In this document: one piece after another, positions 23,757 to 34,274 of the stretch
How the letters are laid out: each line of letters begins with the position of its first letter
Numbering within the stretch: position 1 is the stretch's first letter
From: Kingdonia uniflora
Taxonomy: Eukaryota; Streptophyta; Magnoliopsida; Ranunculales; Circaeasteraceae
Assembly: GCA_014058105.1 (NCBI GenBank)
Contig: JACGCM010001796.1
Span: 1,550,001-1,614,000, forward strand
Direction: 5' to 3'
Length of the DNA stretch: 64,000 nt
Notes under the pieces: model-generated
The model's input: only the letters and a program-made list of their open reading frames with translations
Told to the model about the DNA's origin: nothing
Databases searched by the model: none
Made by a program: the position numbers and the translations under genes

Positions 23757-24295
23757 AACAGTGCATCTCATAAAGTGCCTCACTAGGTTGGAATCCATGT
23801 TGCCACATCGGATTTTCCACCCCCAAGTTTGATTTCTAATAGAGGCGCCTAAGGTTGGGCGGCCAATTGTATTTTTTTCACATAATTCAAATCGGGCGCC
23901 CAAGTCTTAGGGCTTAGGCATCTGATGTAAAAAAAAATAAAAAAAATTGAACAGACGCCCTAGTGTTGGGTCTGTCAAGGGCACCCAATTGTATTTTTTC
24001 ACAAAAATTCAAATCGGGCGTCTTAGTCTTAAGTCTTAGGCACCTGTGAAATTTGTTTTTTTCAAAAAAAAAATGTTAAGGGCGCCCAATTTAATTTGTT
24101 CACAAAAATTCAAATCGGGCGCCCAAGTCTTAGGCGCATGTAGAAAAAAAAACCAATAAAAATAAAACAGATGCCCAACACGGTTGGAGGATTAAAAAAT
24201 CCAAGTCAAGTACTGTTGGAGGAAATAGAGCCTTAGTGACTTGGATTTGTTTTTTTCTTTTTTCAACCAAGTCAGTGAGACACATTAGGAGATAC
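23757..24295. mobile_element. MITE-like element with ~22-bp TIRs
   Basis: Left end gcatctcataaagtgcctca and, in reverse complement, right end gtatctcctaatgtgtctca agree at about 18 of 22 positions. Inside there are several units of 'ggcgcccaagtctta' (23895, 24118) and poly-A/T patches. No ORF. It is probably a non-autonomous DNA transposon. Confidence 0.6.
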
Positions 24296-24790
24296 TTTTA
24301 CTGTTGAGCTATTTCAGCGCTTCCCTCACATTTAAAGCGATGCTTTCCGTATTGTGCCATCTTAGAAAAAAGACGAAGATATATGAAAGGATAGGCTAAT
24401 CAATTTATGGGTGTCCCAAGGATTTCTTACTTCCAGGGGAAGAAGAGAGCCTGAGAGTGGCGGTCGTTCTTATAAGATGTTGTAGAAAAAGGTGATGATA
24501 ACAAAGTTCATAAGTAGATGTACCCAAATGAACGTCTTTTCATGGAAAATGACGAATTTAAAAATAGCAAGGTCCGTCATCTAAATGCTCAAGAAATGAG
24601 TGACGCAAACTCTATTTGCAATGCTAACAATATACGTACGCTCATCCCATTCACAGGTGAAGAAACTATTTTGTGAACTACCTCAAGGAATGGGGGAAAG
24701 CTATTGAACTTGACTTGAGACATCTTGGAAATTGTGTTTGTTCATATCTTGAAGTGTCTTTTGGTAGCTAAGTTCATATACGATTTTATA
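24296..24790 (+). pseudogene. NBS-LRR resistance gene fragment 2 (RNBS-D to start of LRR)
   Basis: Across frames the sequence encodes KRCFPYCAIF, a charged stretch, then RLINLWVSQGFLTSRGRREP, which is the end of the NB-ARC domain of plant CC-NBS-LRR receptors. It is followed by NVF, EN-DEFKNSKVRHLN and NIRTLIPF, the usual link into the leucine-rich repeats. It is frameshifted and truncated. It could be the downstream half of the gene whose upstream half lies at 13.6 kb. Confidence 0.7.
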
Positions 24791-25119
24791 AGATTTTTTT
24801 TTTTTCATTACGTATATGAGGTGTGATGGTTTGCTGCAGCTCAAAGAAAGGGCTCGTAATCCATCTTTTCAGTTGTAACTTCTTGAAATAACACAAAATA
24901 TGAGAAAGTGGCATTTCTTAAGAGATGCTTCACGATGAACAACATCATATTGTCGTTTTTGGTGATAATTACCAATGGTACTCTTAGGATTGTGTACCCA
25001 CAATGCATGAGTAGATGATAATCAAATCTTATAGAAAGACATTATCGACATATATAAATCATAAAAAGATAGCATAGAAGAAGACCTTGATAAAAAAAGA
25101 AACGACAAACAAGACAGAT

Positions 25120-25990
25120 TTACACAAAACAAAAACCTACTTCATTGAAAATCGAACAGAAATCAAAGGTAAAACATGTAGTTGTTTTTATTAAATTGGC
25201 TAGTGTGTACACAGCGTGCTCAACGCCATTAGCTAGAGAACCAAACTGAAACATAAAAAAAACAGGTTGCTGCCTCGATTCAAACAACTTTCCACACCGC
25301 GGCTCTGGGACTATCACTACTTTTTTTTCTTTGGTTTGGGAGTAGGTCCAGGACTTGGTGCGATTCTTTTACGATCATTGGGCCTTTCTCCCCTCCGCTA
25401 CAATAAACGACGCAAATATCAAAAGCATGTTACTAGTGAGCGCAGTGCAAATAGCTAAGGAAACAAGAAGATAAAGTGATACTAACAACAAAATAACTAG
25501 ATTTGGGGTAAAAGCCTCCGAGTCTGACACTAAAAAGGCCAGGACCAGTAATTTGCATAGTCCTAACATACAAGAAAAAAGAGTTGTAATTAGTTTGGCA
25601 ACAACAATGAGAAGAAGATTATATTAAAAATTTACGCACCGGAAGTTCGTAGACTCCTTCCCTTATCATTCTACAATTATTCTTCAGCCACTGACGCCTC
25701 ACTTCAGCTTCGTCAATTTTTTTTTCAGATTGTTCAAATTTGTCATCGGGCCTCTCACCAATATTAAATCCGCTGCGGAGGATCATCCTAAACACAATAA
25801 ACTAATAAAGCCTCTCTAATTAAACAAGAAATTAATTTAGGAAATTTCAAAACCCTAATTAGTAAAATTAAACAAGATTTTTTGGGTATTTAGAAACCCC
25901 CTAATCAGTAAGTAAGAAGAACATAAACATAATTAGGGGATTAGGTTTATAAAATTTGTCTCCACAACTGTTATATATATTAGGGAAGGA
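25120..25990 (-). pseudogene. Gene X copy B
   Basis: Second copy of the unrecognised small gene. The first coding exon lies near 25785-25650 (MILRSG reading), the next near 25565-25495 (ITGPGLFSVRLGGFYPKS) and the last near 25400-25320 (RRGERPNDRKRIAPSPGPTP then Lys, stop). The second exon has an indel near its start compared with copies A and C. The leader/intron region near 25800-25980 is partly kept but the CATCAACAG|GTATGG donor is missing. It lies head-to-head with foldback 2 at 26.1 kb. Confidence 0.45.
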
Positions 25991-26104
25991 TAACAGTAAC
26001 CAAGTCGGTTTAGACCTTAGGCTGGGTAAGACTTACTAGTAAACCGCAAAACGGTAGGGCATTAAACGACCGTAATTGTCTCCTCATCTGAATAGAAATT
26101 CTTA

Positions 26105-27440
26105 AGTGAATCAGCTGTACAAGCACTAGCTTTAATTTGAATCAAGCTTGTTCTTACTACTTTAATCCCCCCCACTATTGTGAAAATTCCCAGAAACCCT
26201 ATTTTTCTTCTTCTCCGTACCGTTTAAAAGCCTAACGTAGAGAGGTTTAATCATATTCAAATACTTATGAAGAGTGAGTTTCTTCAAGATCTTGTGTGCT
26301 CTCTTTATTGATATTAATTGGTTTTTTTATATTTATTTTAGCACGCAGACTGGCTTTTGAAAAATCAAATTGTTGATATATATATGGCTGCCGAGGAGCT
26401 TAAAAACATTTACTCAAAAATTAGATAAAAATTTATGAATTTTTAAATTAAAATTGATCTTGTAAGTTTTTTTTTTGTGAATACGATGATTATTCGTTTT
26501 TCATAGTGAAGAAAAAACAAAGTGTTGAGGCTTTAATATCGAATTACGACTCAGTATCCAACGCATACATACTAGAATAATAAGAAGTTATATGTGATGG
26601 CTCGGGTTGAGAATACGCCCAACTTTTTTGAATAAGTAAGATTGATTTAAGTTTACAGTTTTTATTTCATATTTTACATTTTAATTTATTTATCTTGTTA
26701 ATTTATTTATTTTGTAGACGCAGAATCGATGGTGTATCATATAAAATACTTCAATCGTATGTTATTGAAGAAATCAAGTATACATTAACATATATGAACG
26801 ATTGTGGTCCAATTGCGAATGGTAATCTATCTATTTTTTTTATATATATAATAGGAATTGTGGTTATATCGACTATAACCTAGTGTCTCATACATGGCTT
26901 GCTCATACGTTATTACCCTCCATTTAAAATGCTCACAATATTATTTAGATATTCAAATGCATACGATATTACGTGAGCAAGACAATAAATTAGTGGACAA
27001 CTCTTAACATGTATTCTTATGCTAAACATAAAAATCATCTATTTATAATGTGCCAGGACAACCGTTATAACTGCTAAATCTAATTTTTATTATCGTATAA
27101 ATTCATTGTCATGTAGTGAGCATGACAACCATTATCAAGCCGAGTTATAAATGTTCTCGCTGCTGCATTTAATTTCTTCTCTGATATAGTTACTACTATT
27201 GATGACATGTTTATTCCATAAGATAGTGATGAAGAATATATTAAACAACATATATTACCGGAAAAAAAAAAGTATATTCCTTATATTTAAGTGATTGATT
27301 TTTGTACCATCTCAGTGTTTCGGCATTCCTTATTTTAGCTAACGGAGATACTAGAAGCTAAACAAATCAATCAGATGACTAGAGCTTTGAAACTGGAAGA
27401 AATACATAGGCATAGGGAAGAGATTAAACATGAAAAACAA
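26105..27440 (+). pseudogene. Proteasome-like gene copy, forward arm of foldback 2
   Basis: Follows the 2.65-5.23 kb sequence, including the long intron. Exon HADWLLKNQIVD starts near 26341, the RTNEG-type exon near 26717-26820, and the charged-tail exon near 27338-27440. It has many stops, a deletion in the central exon and an altered acceptor. The exons for the first two strands are absent, as in the other foldback copies. Confidence 0.6.
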
Positions 27441-27454
27441 GAGAAACTTGATAT

Positions 27455-28905
27455 ATTTTCCATTTTTCTTGTTTTTCCTGTTTCCTCTCTTCCCACGCCT
27501 CAATATTTTTTCTAGTTTCAAAGCTCTAATTCTCCGCTCGACTTGTTTCGCTTTTAGCATCTTCATTAGTTAAAATAAATTGTGTATTTAATAAAAAATA
27601 CCGAAACACTGAGATTGTACAAAAATTAATCACTTAAATATACCTCTCTTAACGGCAATATATGTTGTTTAATATATTTTTCATCACCATCGCCATCCAT
27701 CACTATCTTATGAATTAACATGCCAATAATAGTAGTAACTATATCAGATAAGAGAAAAAAAAATGAGAAATCAGATATAACATAGATAACAGTTATAGCT
27801 CAGCTTGATAATAGTTGTCTTACTCACTACATGACATGACAATAAATTCATACGAAAATAAGAATCAGATATAGTAGTGAGAACAACTATAACGTTTGAT
27901 AATAATTGTCCTGACACATTATAAATAAAAAAAATTTATGTGTAGCATAAGAATACATGTAAAGAGTTGTTCGCTATTTAGTTGTCACAGTCACGTAATA
28001 TCGCATGGATTTGAATATCTAAAGAAGTTTGAGAACATCATAAAATAGATGGTAATAACGTATGAGTAAGCCAAGTAAGAGATGTTAGGTTATGGTCGAT
28101 ATGACCATAGTTCCTATCATATATATAAAAATAGAAAAATGGAAAAATTATTATTCGCAATTGGACCACAGTCGTCCATATATGCAGTCGTCCATATATG
28201 CTGATGTATATTTGATTCCTTCAATAACATACAATTGGAGTATCTCATATGATACATCATCAATTGGGCGGCTACCAAAAAAAATTAATTAACAAGATAA
28301 ATAAATTAAAGTGTAAAAAATAAAATTAAAACTATAAGCTTAAATCAATTTTACCCATTCAAAAAAAATTGGGCGTATTCCCAACCCGAGCCATCACATA
28401 CAACTTCCTATTATTTTAGTTTGAATGTGTTGGATACCGAGTCGTGACTCAATATTAAAGCCTCAACACTTTGTCTTCTCTCCACTATAAAAAACGAATA
28501 ATTATCATCTTTACCAAAAAAAAAAATCTTCTTATAAGATCAATTTTAATTCGAAAGTTCATATACTTTTCCCTAATTTTTGAGTAAATGTTTTTAAGCT
28601 CTTCAACAACCATATATCCATATATGCATCAACAATTTAATCTTTCAAAAACCAATCTGCGTGCTAAAATCAAGAAATCCAGTCAATATCAATATCAACA
28701 TCAATAAAGAAAACACACAAGATCTTAAAGAAACTCATTATTTATAAGTATTTGTAGATGATTAAACCCCTCTTTGTTATGGGTTTTAAACGCTACAGAG
28801 AAAATATAGGGTTTTCTGGGCAATTCCACAATGGTGGGAGGAGATCAAAGTAGCAGGAACAAACTTGATTCAAATTGAAGCTAGTGCTCGTACAACTGAT
28901 TCTCT
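27455..28905 (-). pseudogene. Proteasome-like gene copy, reverse arm of foldback 2
   Basis: Reverse complement of 26105-27440, contiguous from the charged-tail exon (27550-27460) to upstream of the HADWLL-type exon (28660). A 71-residue frame (27351-27566, minus) crosses the hairpin centre and simply reads the palindrome. The leader/intron module follows at 28906-29010. Confidence 0.6.
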
Positions 28906-29010
28906 TAGGGTTTATAAATTTCGAAACCCTAAACAGAGATAAATTACAATAAATCCATACCTGTTGATGTTGGCGTGATTTTCTTCCGATTAGGTTTATA
29001 AATTTCTCTC
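28906..29010 (-). promoter_or_regulatory. 5' leader/first-intron module, copy 2
   Basis: The same block as at 6613-6740, with CATCAACAG and donor GTATGG intact near 28962-28976. On the minus strand it would drive transcription into the reverse arm of foldback 2. Confidence 0.6.
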
Positions 29011-30170
29011 CTCAGCTTCTATGTACTAGTATACCGCTAAATATAACTTCAAGAAGAACCCTCGAAATAATTTTCTCTGTAATTGCTATATCGAATACCT
29101 AACGAAGAACTATTCATATAATACGTCAATGAGTACCCTTGGTAGAAATCCCCAATTTAGACTAGTATACTGCTAAATGGTGGGGAGATTGACATGACGT
29201 CTTTTAAAGCCTAAACATGGTAATCTAAGCTATTTTTAAAAAGTATTAAAACTATTGGCATGGGATGCTTCGCTTTGTAATCTCCACAGCTATTTGGGAG
29301 TAAAAGTCGATTATAGCAAGCTTATTTTCGGCTTTTAACAACGAATCAACGAGCTCTTCAGTGTAACATATCTATGGAACTACTTCCTATTGTCTTCGGT
29401 TTATTGTTTTTATCCCACCGTCTCAAATTTTGCTTATGCAGATGAATGCATGTGTCTAAAATTGCATACAAAATACACACACACAAATTATTTTAGACTA
29501 AAATGTAAAAATCCAATACATTGAGAATTCAAGGAAGATATTACTTTAAGAGAATCCCCAATTTGGATATAGTAAACACAACTATTTTGATCAAACCCAA
29601 TCAATGAGATTATGTTATGGTGAAACTCCTAAAACTCCAAATAAATTTCCAATTAAAACCAGGAAATACTGCAATGAGTAATGGAGTTTAGATAAACTTA
29701 CAGAGCTACTTTAGTTATGATTGAAATCAGGAGGAAAATAGAGACATTGAAGACTTCTAATTGAACCCTAGTTCTAATCTACAGAGGTTACTCTTGTTTA
29801 ATACTCTGATTCTGAGAGATCCCTTGTTACAAATTCTAACATCGTGCTTGTAGAGAAAAGAAATTGGATCTAGAGAGTGAGATCGAGAGAGAAAAAAGAT
29901 TACAATTTTGGCCTTCCTAACCTTTAAAAAGGGAGGGGGCATTTGCCCCAATCTGGATCACGAAATGCCACCTACCCAACCAATACCCACAAACATAAAA
30001 CACATTATACCATATACTAGCTACATAAAACACATTATCCTTCATACGGGAACACTGCATATACACCGAATTATGGCTGCCCTCAAGTAAGCTCTACTGA
30101 AAAATTATATAGCGCCGAAGGCACGTTAACGTTGTTGTTGGGGCGAGCCACGGGTAGTACTAATTTTTTA
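29011..30170. other. Intergenic, no gene recognised
   Basis: The first ~150 bp continue the homology with 6740-6890 (ctgtaattgctatatc). The rest is AT-rich, with a small 'acataaaacacattat' duplication at 29994-30030. No coding signal. Confidence 0.3.
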
Positions 30171-30174
30171 TATT

Positions 30175-30391
30175 AAATAATTGATACTTGTGTTGTTAAT
30201 TTAAATTATAATAGAACAATATCGACATTAGGACGTAATCACTTTGTCCCCGTCTTTCAGATGGCAACATCAAGCAAATAAATCAGATGACTAGTTCTCC
30301 ATATCGAAATGCAAATTAGTTTTTCTTTGCCAATACTTCTATGATCAGCTTTTCAAAATTTTGAAAAGATGACCCCCCCCCCCCCCCCCCC
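30175..30391 (-). pseudogene. UGT85A 3'-end remnant with poly-C tract
   Basis: Matches the 3' coding end and 3' flank of the UGT at 34.3 kb (shared: aattttgaaaagatgac; atatcgacattaggacgtaa). It reads the last residues, including SSFQNFEK and the ancestral C-terminus LHFDMEN, then a stop. Homology ends at a run of 19 C (30373-30391) where the intact gene has 7 C. Beyond it, unrelated retroelement DNA begins. Confidence 0.7.
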
Positions 30392-31640
30392 GTGTGATTT
30401 CGTCAAAAAGGGCACGACCCGTGTGTGGCACCGCACACTAGGACCCTGGGAGGTCACGACCCGGTTTAATATTTTTCGGAACAAGACATTAACTTTAAAA
30501 GAAACCAAGATTAAGCCATAAAATACATAGATAGACAAAAAGGCTTATAGAGCTCGGACCGGGAGCATTAAGAACGAGCTCATTAAGACCCCTGATAGTG
30601 GCTACGTTTGTCTGGAGGAAGTACGTTCCCTGGCATAACTAGTGTGAAAAGGTGATTCTAAGCGATTTGCCCTACCTCCCAGTACAGGTGTTTCTAGGTG
30701 ACTAGAACTGCACGCGAGTTATTGCTAAAACGAGTATACACAACTCAACGTGCGAACCGATCCATTGTCAGGAATAAGAGCAACCGAATCTTGAGACCGG
30801 GTTCACAACTTGACCTTAATTAAGGCTCATCTGAAAAGGTTGTTGTGTTTATTTTGGTGCACCTCATTGTTGTGTGATCATCATAGTGCGCACATCTATT
30901 AGTGTATGAAAGAATGGTTTTGAGGGCCTAAGAGTCGTCTTGAGAGGCTTAGAGGATTTGATTTGATAGATATTCCGATCTACTTCGCGGTAGGCGAGTT
31001 AACCCAACTGGAGATTCCAATCTCTATTGATACGAGAGACCGTACAATCCTTACTCGTAGGGAACTCTTCCCTGTTGAGGGTGAGTTAGAAACTTTTGAT
31101 TTCCCTGTCTCTCCATTGAGACTCAATCCGAGTCCAATTTCCTCATTCACTCTATTTAGTGTTCCACCCCAATCACTTGAGATAGGAGATGCCAATGATA
31201 ATGAGAATGGTCAGGGACCCGTGCAAATTCCTCTTAAGGATCACATGTTCCCAAAAATGACAAATCGTGCCTCGTGCATTATTTTACCTCCTACAACTGG
31301 GCAATTTGAACTTAGGAATGCGCTCATCAATTCATTGCCAAAATTCTCAGGAGGAGAAGATGAGAACCCATACGCTCATGTTAGGGATTTTAATGACTTA
31401 ATGTTCATCCAAAAGTATAGGAATGAGAATGAAATGGAGGCCATGAAACTCCTATTGTTTATCTTTTCTTTATTAGGGAAAGCTAAGAGTTGGCTTCAAG
31501 CTCTACGACCAAAATCAATCACGAGTTTTGAGATGCTTACTGAAGCCTTTTACAAGAAGTTTTTCTCTCTTGAGAAAACTGAGACCCTTCGTAGGGCCAT
31601 TCTTAGGATTACCCAACTTCATGGAGAAAGTTTAAGGTAA
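30392..31640 (+). pseudogene. Ty3/gypsy gag fragment
   Basis: 30963-31640 encodes part of a gypsy Gag. The segment TTGQFELRNALINSLPKFSG is followed by DENPYAHVRDFNDL, EAMKLLLFIFSLLGKAKSWL and TEAFYKKFFSLEKTETLRRA, the order of the retrotransposon gag domain in Athila-like elements. The frame stops at 31640, where family members continue. 30392-30960 is probably element leader. No LTR pair was found. Confidence 0.7.
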
Positions 31641-32479
31641 GGCATTTGCAATTCACTTAGATATTGGCCTTCTAACTCCGTTAGACATCGTATTTTAAAG
31701 TCATAATAATTTGAGGTTTTGTCTACAAGGATGGAATATTGAATCACATAAAAGGAGAAATAACATGAACATGCCATAACTTTATTCATAATATTTGGCA
31801 ACATTTTGCTTGTATCAGATTCACAAGCTCCTCGCCAAATATCATCAACTGGAGTCGAAGTGAATAGTTTTTATCCAATGGTGGAAATGCTATAAAATCG
31901 GGTGAAATCAGACTGTCTTCAGAAAATAACAATGCTTTGAAAGATTGTAGCAAACAAAACTGGACATTAATCAACTCTCACAAGTATTTTTTTTTCTATT
32001 TTCTCTCCCTTTCTTGAGATATTTATTCTCCAATTAGTACTTATGAACATATCCTTATAACTGTGTATGACTATAAATGAAGAGTTTCTGTCAATTATTT
32101 TTTACAAATTACTGTCTACTCTGCCAAAGCGGAGAGTATTAGTGTTGGCTAGACCGTGGAATGTATGTTATTTCAAGATAAACCTAAACTCACGGAACCG
32201 AAGGAGATTACTTTTAGATTCCTTCACCTACGATTAATTTATTGGAAATGATTCAGTAATCAACTATTAATATATATTCCTCCATCGCTGCTTTTAAAAT
32301 ATCAAAAGTATACTAGTCGCAAAATAATTGAATAGAATAAGTTTGTCGTAGATTGTTAACTACGCAAGCCCATACGTATGCACTATAATAATAATCACAT
32401 TAATCTGGCGTATAGCGTGAAATATATGTACAAAGTGACATATGCATTGAGACCAACTACCAAGGAAAAATTAAAAGAA
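31641..32479. other. Intergenic, no gene recognised
   Basis: AT-rich, with no coding signal that I recognise. Confidence 0.3.
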
Positions 32480-32596
32480 ACAAATCCAAATTATAATAGA
32501 ACGATATCGACATTAGGACGTAATCTATTTGTCCCCGTCTTTCAGATGGCAACATCAAGAAAAATGAATCAGATGATTAGTTCTCCATATCGAAAT
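32480..32596 (-). other. Displaced 3' end and 3' flank of the 34.3-kb UGT
   Basis: Nearly identical to 30175-30305. It holds the last codons of the ancestral UGT reading frame (DMEN, stop TAA near 32578), now separated from the gene by the LTR element at 32597-34277. TSD copy GAAAT at 32592-32596. Confidence 0.75.
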
Positions 32597-32972
32597 TGAC
32601 GTAAACTCTCAACGCGGAAGCTAAATTGAGAAGTCTTTTACGCTAAAATCAACCTAAAACTAAATTAGGGGTAAACCTTGAATTTTATTCAATCACAACT
32701 TTAATAACTAAATAAAATAGATAAGCTAGCCTCCCTTTTATAGAACATAAAGGGGTGAAAACCCTAACTATGAATATTCTAGAAACTGGAAAAAATACCC
32801 TATTAACCTTGTGTTGGTTAATTAGGAACTCCTTAAAACCTACTAACCATCTCTAGCGGAGAGGCTTGAATCAAAAGAACATAAATATAAATAATCCGTT
32901 GACATGTGAAAAACGATCATGAGATATGATTTATATCAAACCCTCCATCTTCGGAAATTTTCGACCACAAAA

Positions 32973-33644
32973 TTAAACCGGGCGTGCTCCTGACGAAGCT
33001 CGTGCTACCTTGGTAACACCTTCAAAATCACCAAACTCGTCTTGCATGTCAAAATCAACAATTTCATACGCCTTAAGCTTTGACCCACAGATCCTACCTC
33101 GAAACTTGCCATATCCAGCCGATGTACCAATTGATGTTGCGGCAGTGTTTTCACAACTTCTCCTTAAACCAAAATCTAGCAAACGATGTGCTCTAAAAAT
33201 TACTTGTAATTGATGTAGTTTTCGTGTCGCTTGACTTGCATAACGAGCTTCAAAGTCCTCCCAAGTTGGATCTATAAACGCTGATACATCTATAAATTGG
33301 AATATTTCTTCTTCTAAAAAGTTGTCGTAATCCCACCTTTTATCAGTTAAAGATCCCAAGTACTCGTAGTCATCCGAGTACTCATCATATACGGGGGGTA
33401 ATCCTCCATCATCAAAACATGGTTGGTGAGCGTCATAAACAACATCAAATATCGGAGAGAAAATTTTTACCTCGTAACTAAAAAGAAAGAAAAATTTATT
33501 GAGTGTCACTTCCAGCTTTTGGAAAGTTCTTTTAATTCTTTCTACCGACGCTTCGATACGCTCAACACGTGCTTCAAGACTAGGTGGTCCCTCCATTGAG
33601 ATTGTACTCGCCCTAGAGAAGGCAAAAAAAATCTGATTGAACAT
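32973..33644 (-). CDS. ORF inside the small LTR element
   Basis: 223 residues from an ATG at 33644, uninterrupted. A short predicted coiled coil near the N-terminus (PSLEARVERIEASVERIKRT) is followed by an acidic Tyr/Asp-rich middle (near residues 80-115) and a basic end. I recognise no enzyme or zinc-knuckle motif. N-terminal helices of this kind occur in gag-like proteins of plant non-autonomous elements. The frame is open over its full length in a small element, so it may be retained for function. Role unknown. Confidence 0.5.
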   Translation of the reverse strand: MFNQIFFAFSRASTISMEGPPSLEARVERIEASVERIKRTFQKLEVTLNKFFFLFSYEVKIFSPIFDVVYDAHQPCFDDGGLPPVYDEYSDDYEYLGSLTDKRWDYDNFLEEEIFQFIDVSAFIDPTWEDFEARYASQATRKLHQLQVIFRAHRLLDFGLRRSCENTAATSIGTSAGYGKFRGRICGSKLKAYEIVDFDMQDEFGDFEGVTKVARASSGARPV

Positions 33645-33689
33645 GAAACAGACAAAAGAACAAAGAAAATCTTTTTTTATTTACCCAAA

Positions 33690-33860
33690 ATCACTGTAGC
33701 AGTTGCCAGGATACATTGTAGCAGACACCAGAATCACTGTAACAGTCGCAAAATACTGTAGCAGATGCAGAAACACTGTAGTGTAATCAGAAGAAAACAC
33801 TGTAGCATACGCAGAAATACTGTAACAGACTCAGAAAAAGCACTGTAGCAGTGTAGGGAA
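33690..33860. repeat. Imperfect 'cactgtagcag' tandem repeat
   Basis: Seven to nine degenerate copies of a unit like (a/c)actgtagcagacgc, spaced by 15-25 bp, inside the small LTR element between the primer-binding side and the ORF. Confidence 0.7.
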
Positions 33861-34274
33861 GAAAAAAAGCGATCTTCAAATCTGTTTCCTAGAGTTTCAA
33901 ATCACGAATCAATAGAGAATCGCCTTGAAAACACAAGAATTAATTCCGCTCTAATACCAATTTGACGTAAACTCTCAACGCGGAAGCTAAATCGAGAAGT
34001 CTTTTACGCTAAAATCAACCTAAAACTAAATTAGAGCTAAACCTTGAACTTTATTCAATCACAACTTTAACAACTAAATAAAATAGATATAGAACATAAG
34101 GGAATGGAAACCCTAACTAGGAATATTCTAGAAACTGGGAAAAATACCTTGTGTTGGTTAATTAGGAACTCCTTAAAACCTACTAACCATCTCTAGCAAG
34201 AGGCTTGAATCAAAAGAACATAAATATAAATAGTCCGTTGACATGTGAGAAACGATCATGAGATATGATTCACA

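Larger units (their letters stand above)
26105..28905. repeat. Foldback (inverted repeat) 2
   Basis: Two arms of about 1.35-1.45 kb around a centre at about 27441-27454, the same centre as foldback 1 (tgaaaaacaag...cttgtttttc). This is the most complete version: both arms keep the same exon/intron order. Confidence 0.7.

Noticed and set aside
27351..27566. 71-codon frame across the hairpin centre
   Set aside because: It reads both arms of a palindrome, so its residues mirror the repeated DNA rather than a selected protein.
33010..33213. Plus-strand frame opposite the ORF of the small LTR element
   Set aside because: It is the shadow of the minus-strand ORF, which is longer and matches the element's transcription direction.
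33690..33860. CRISPR-like array
   Set aside because: Units are short, degenerate and irregularly spaced, and the genome is a plant nuclear one.
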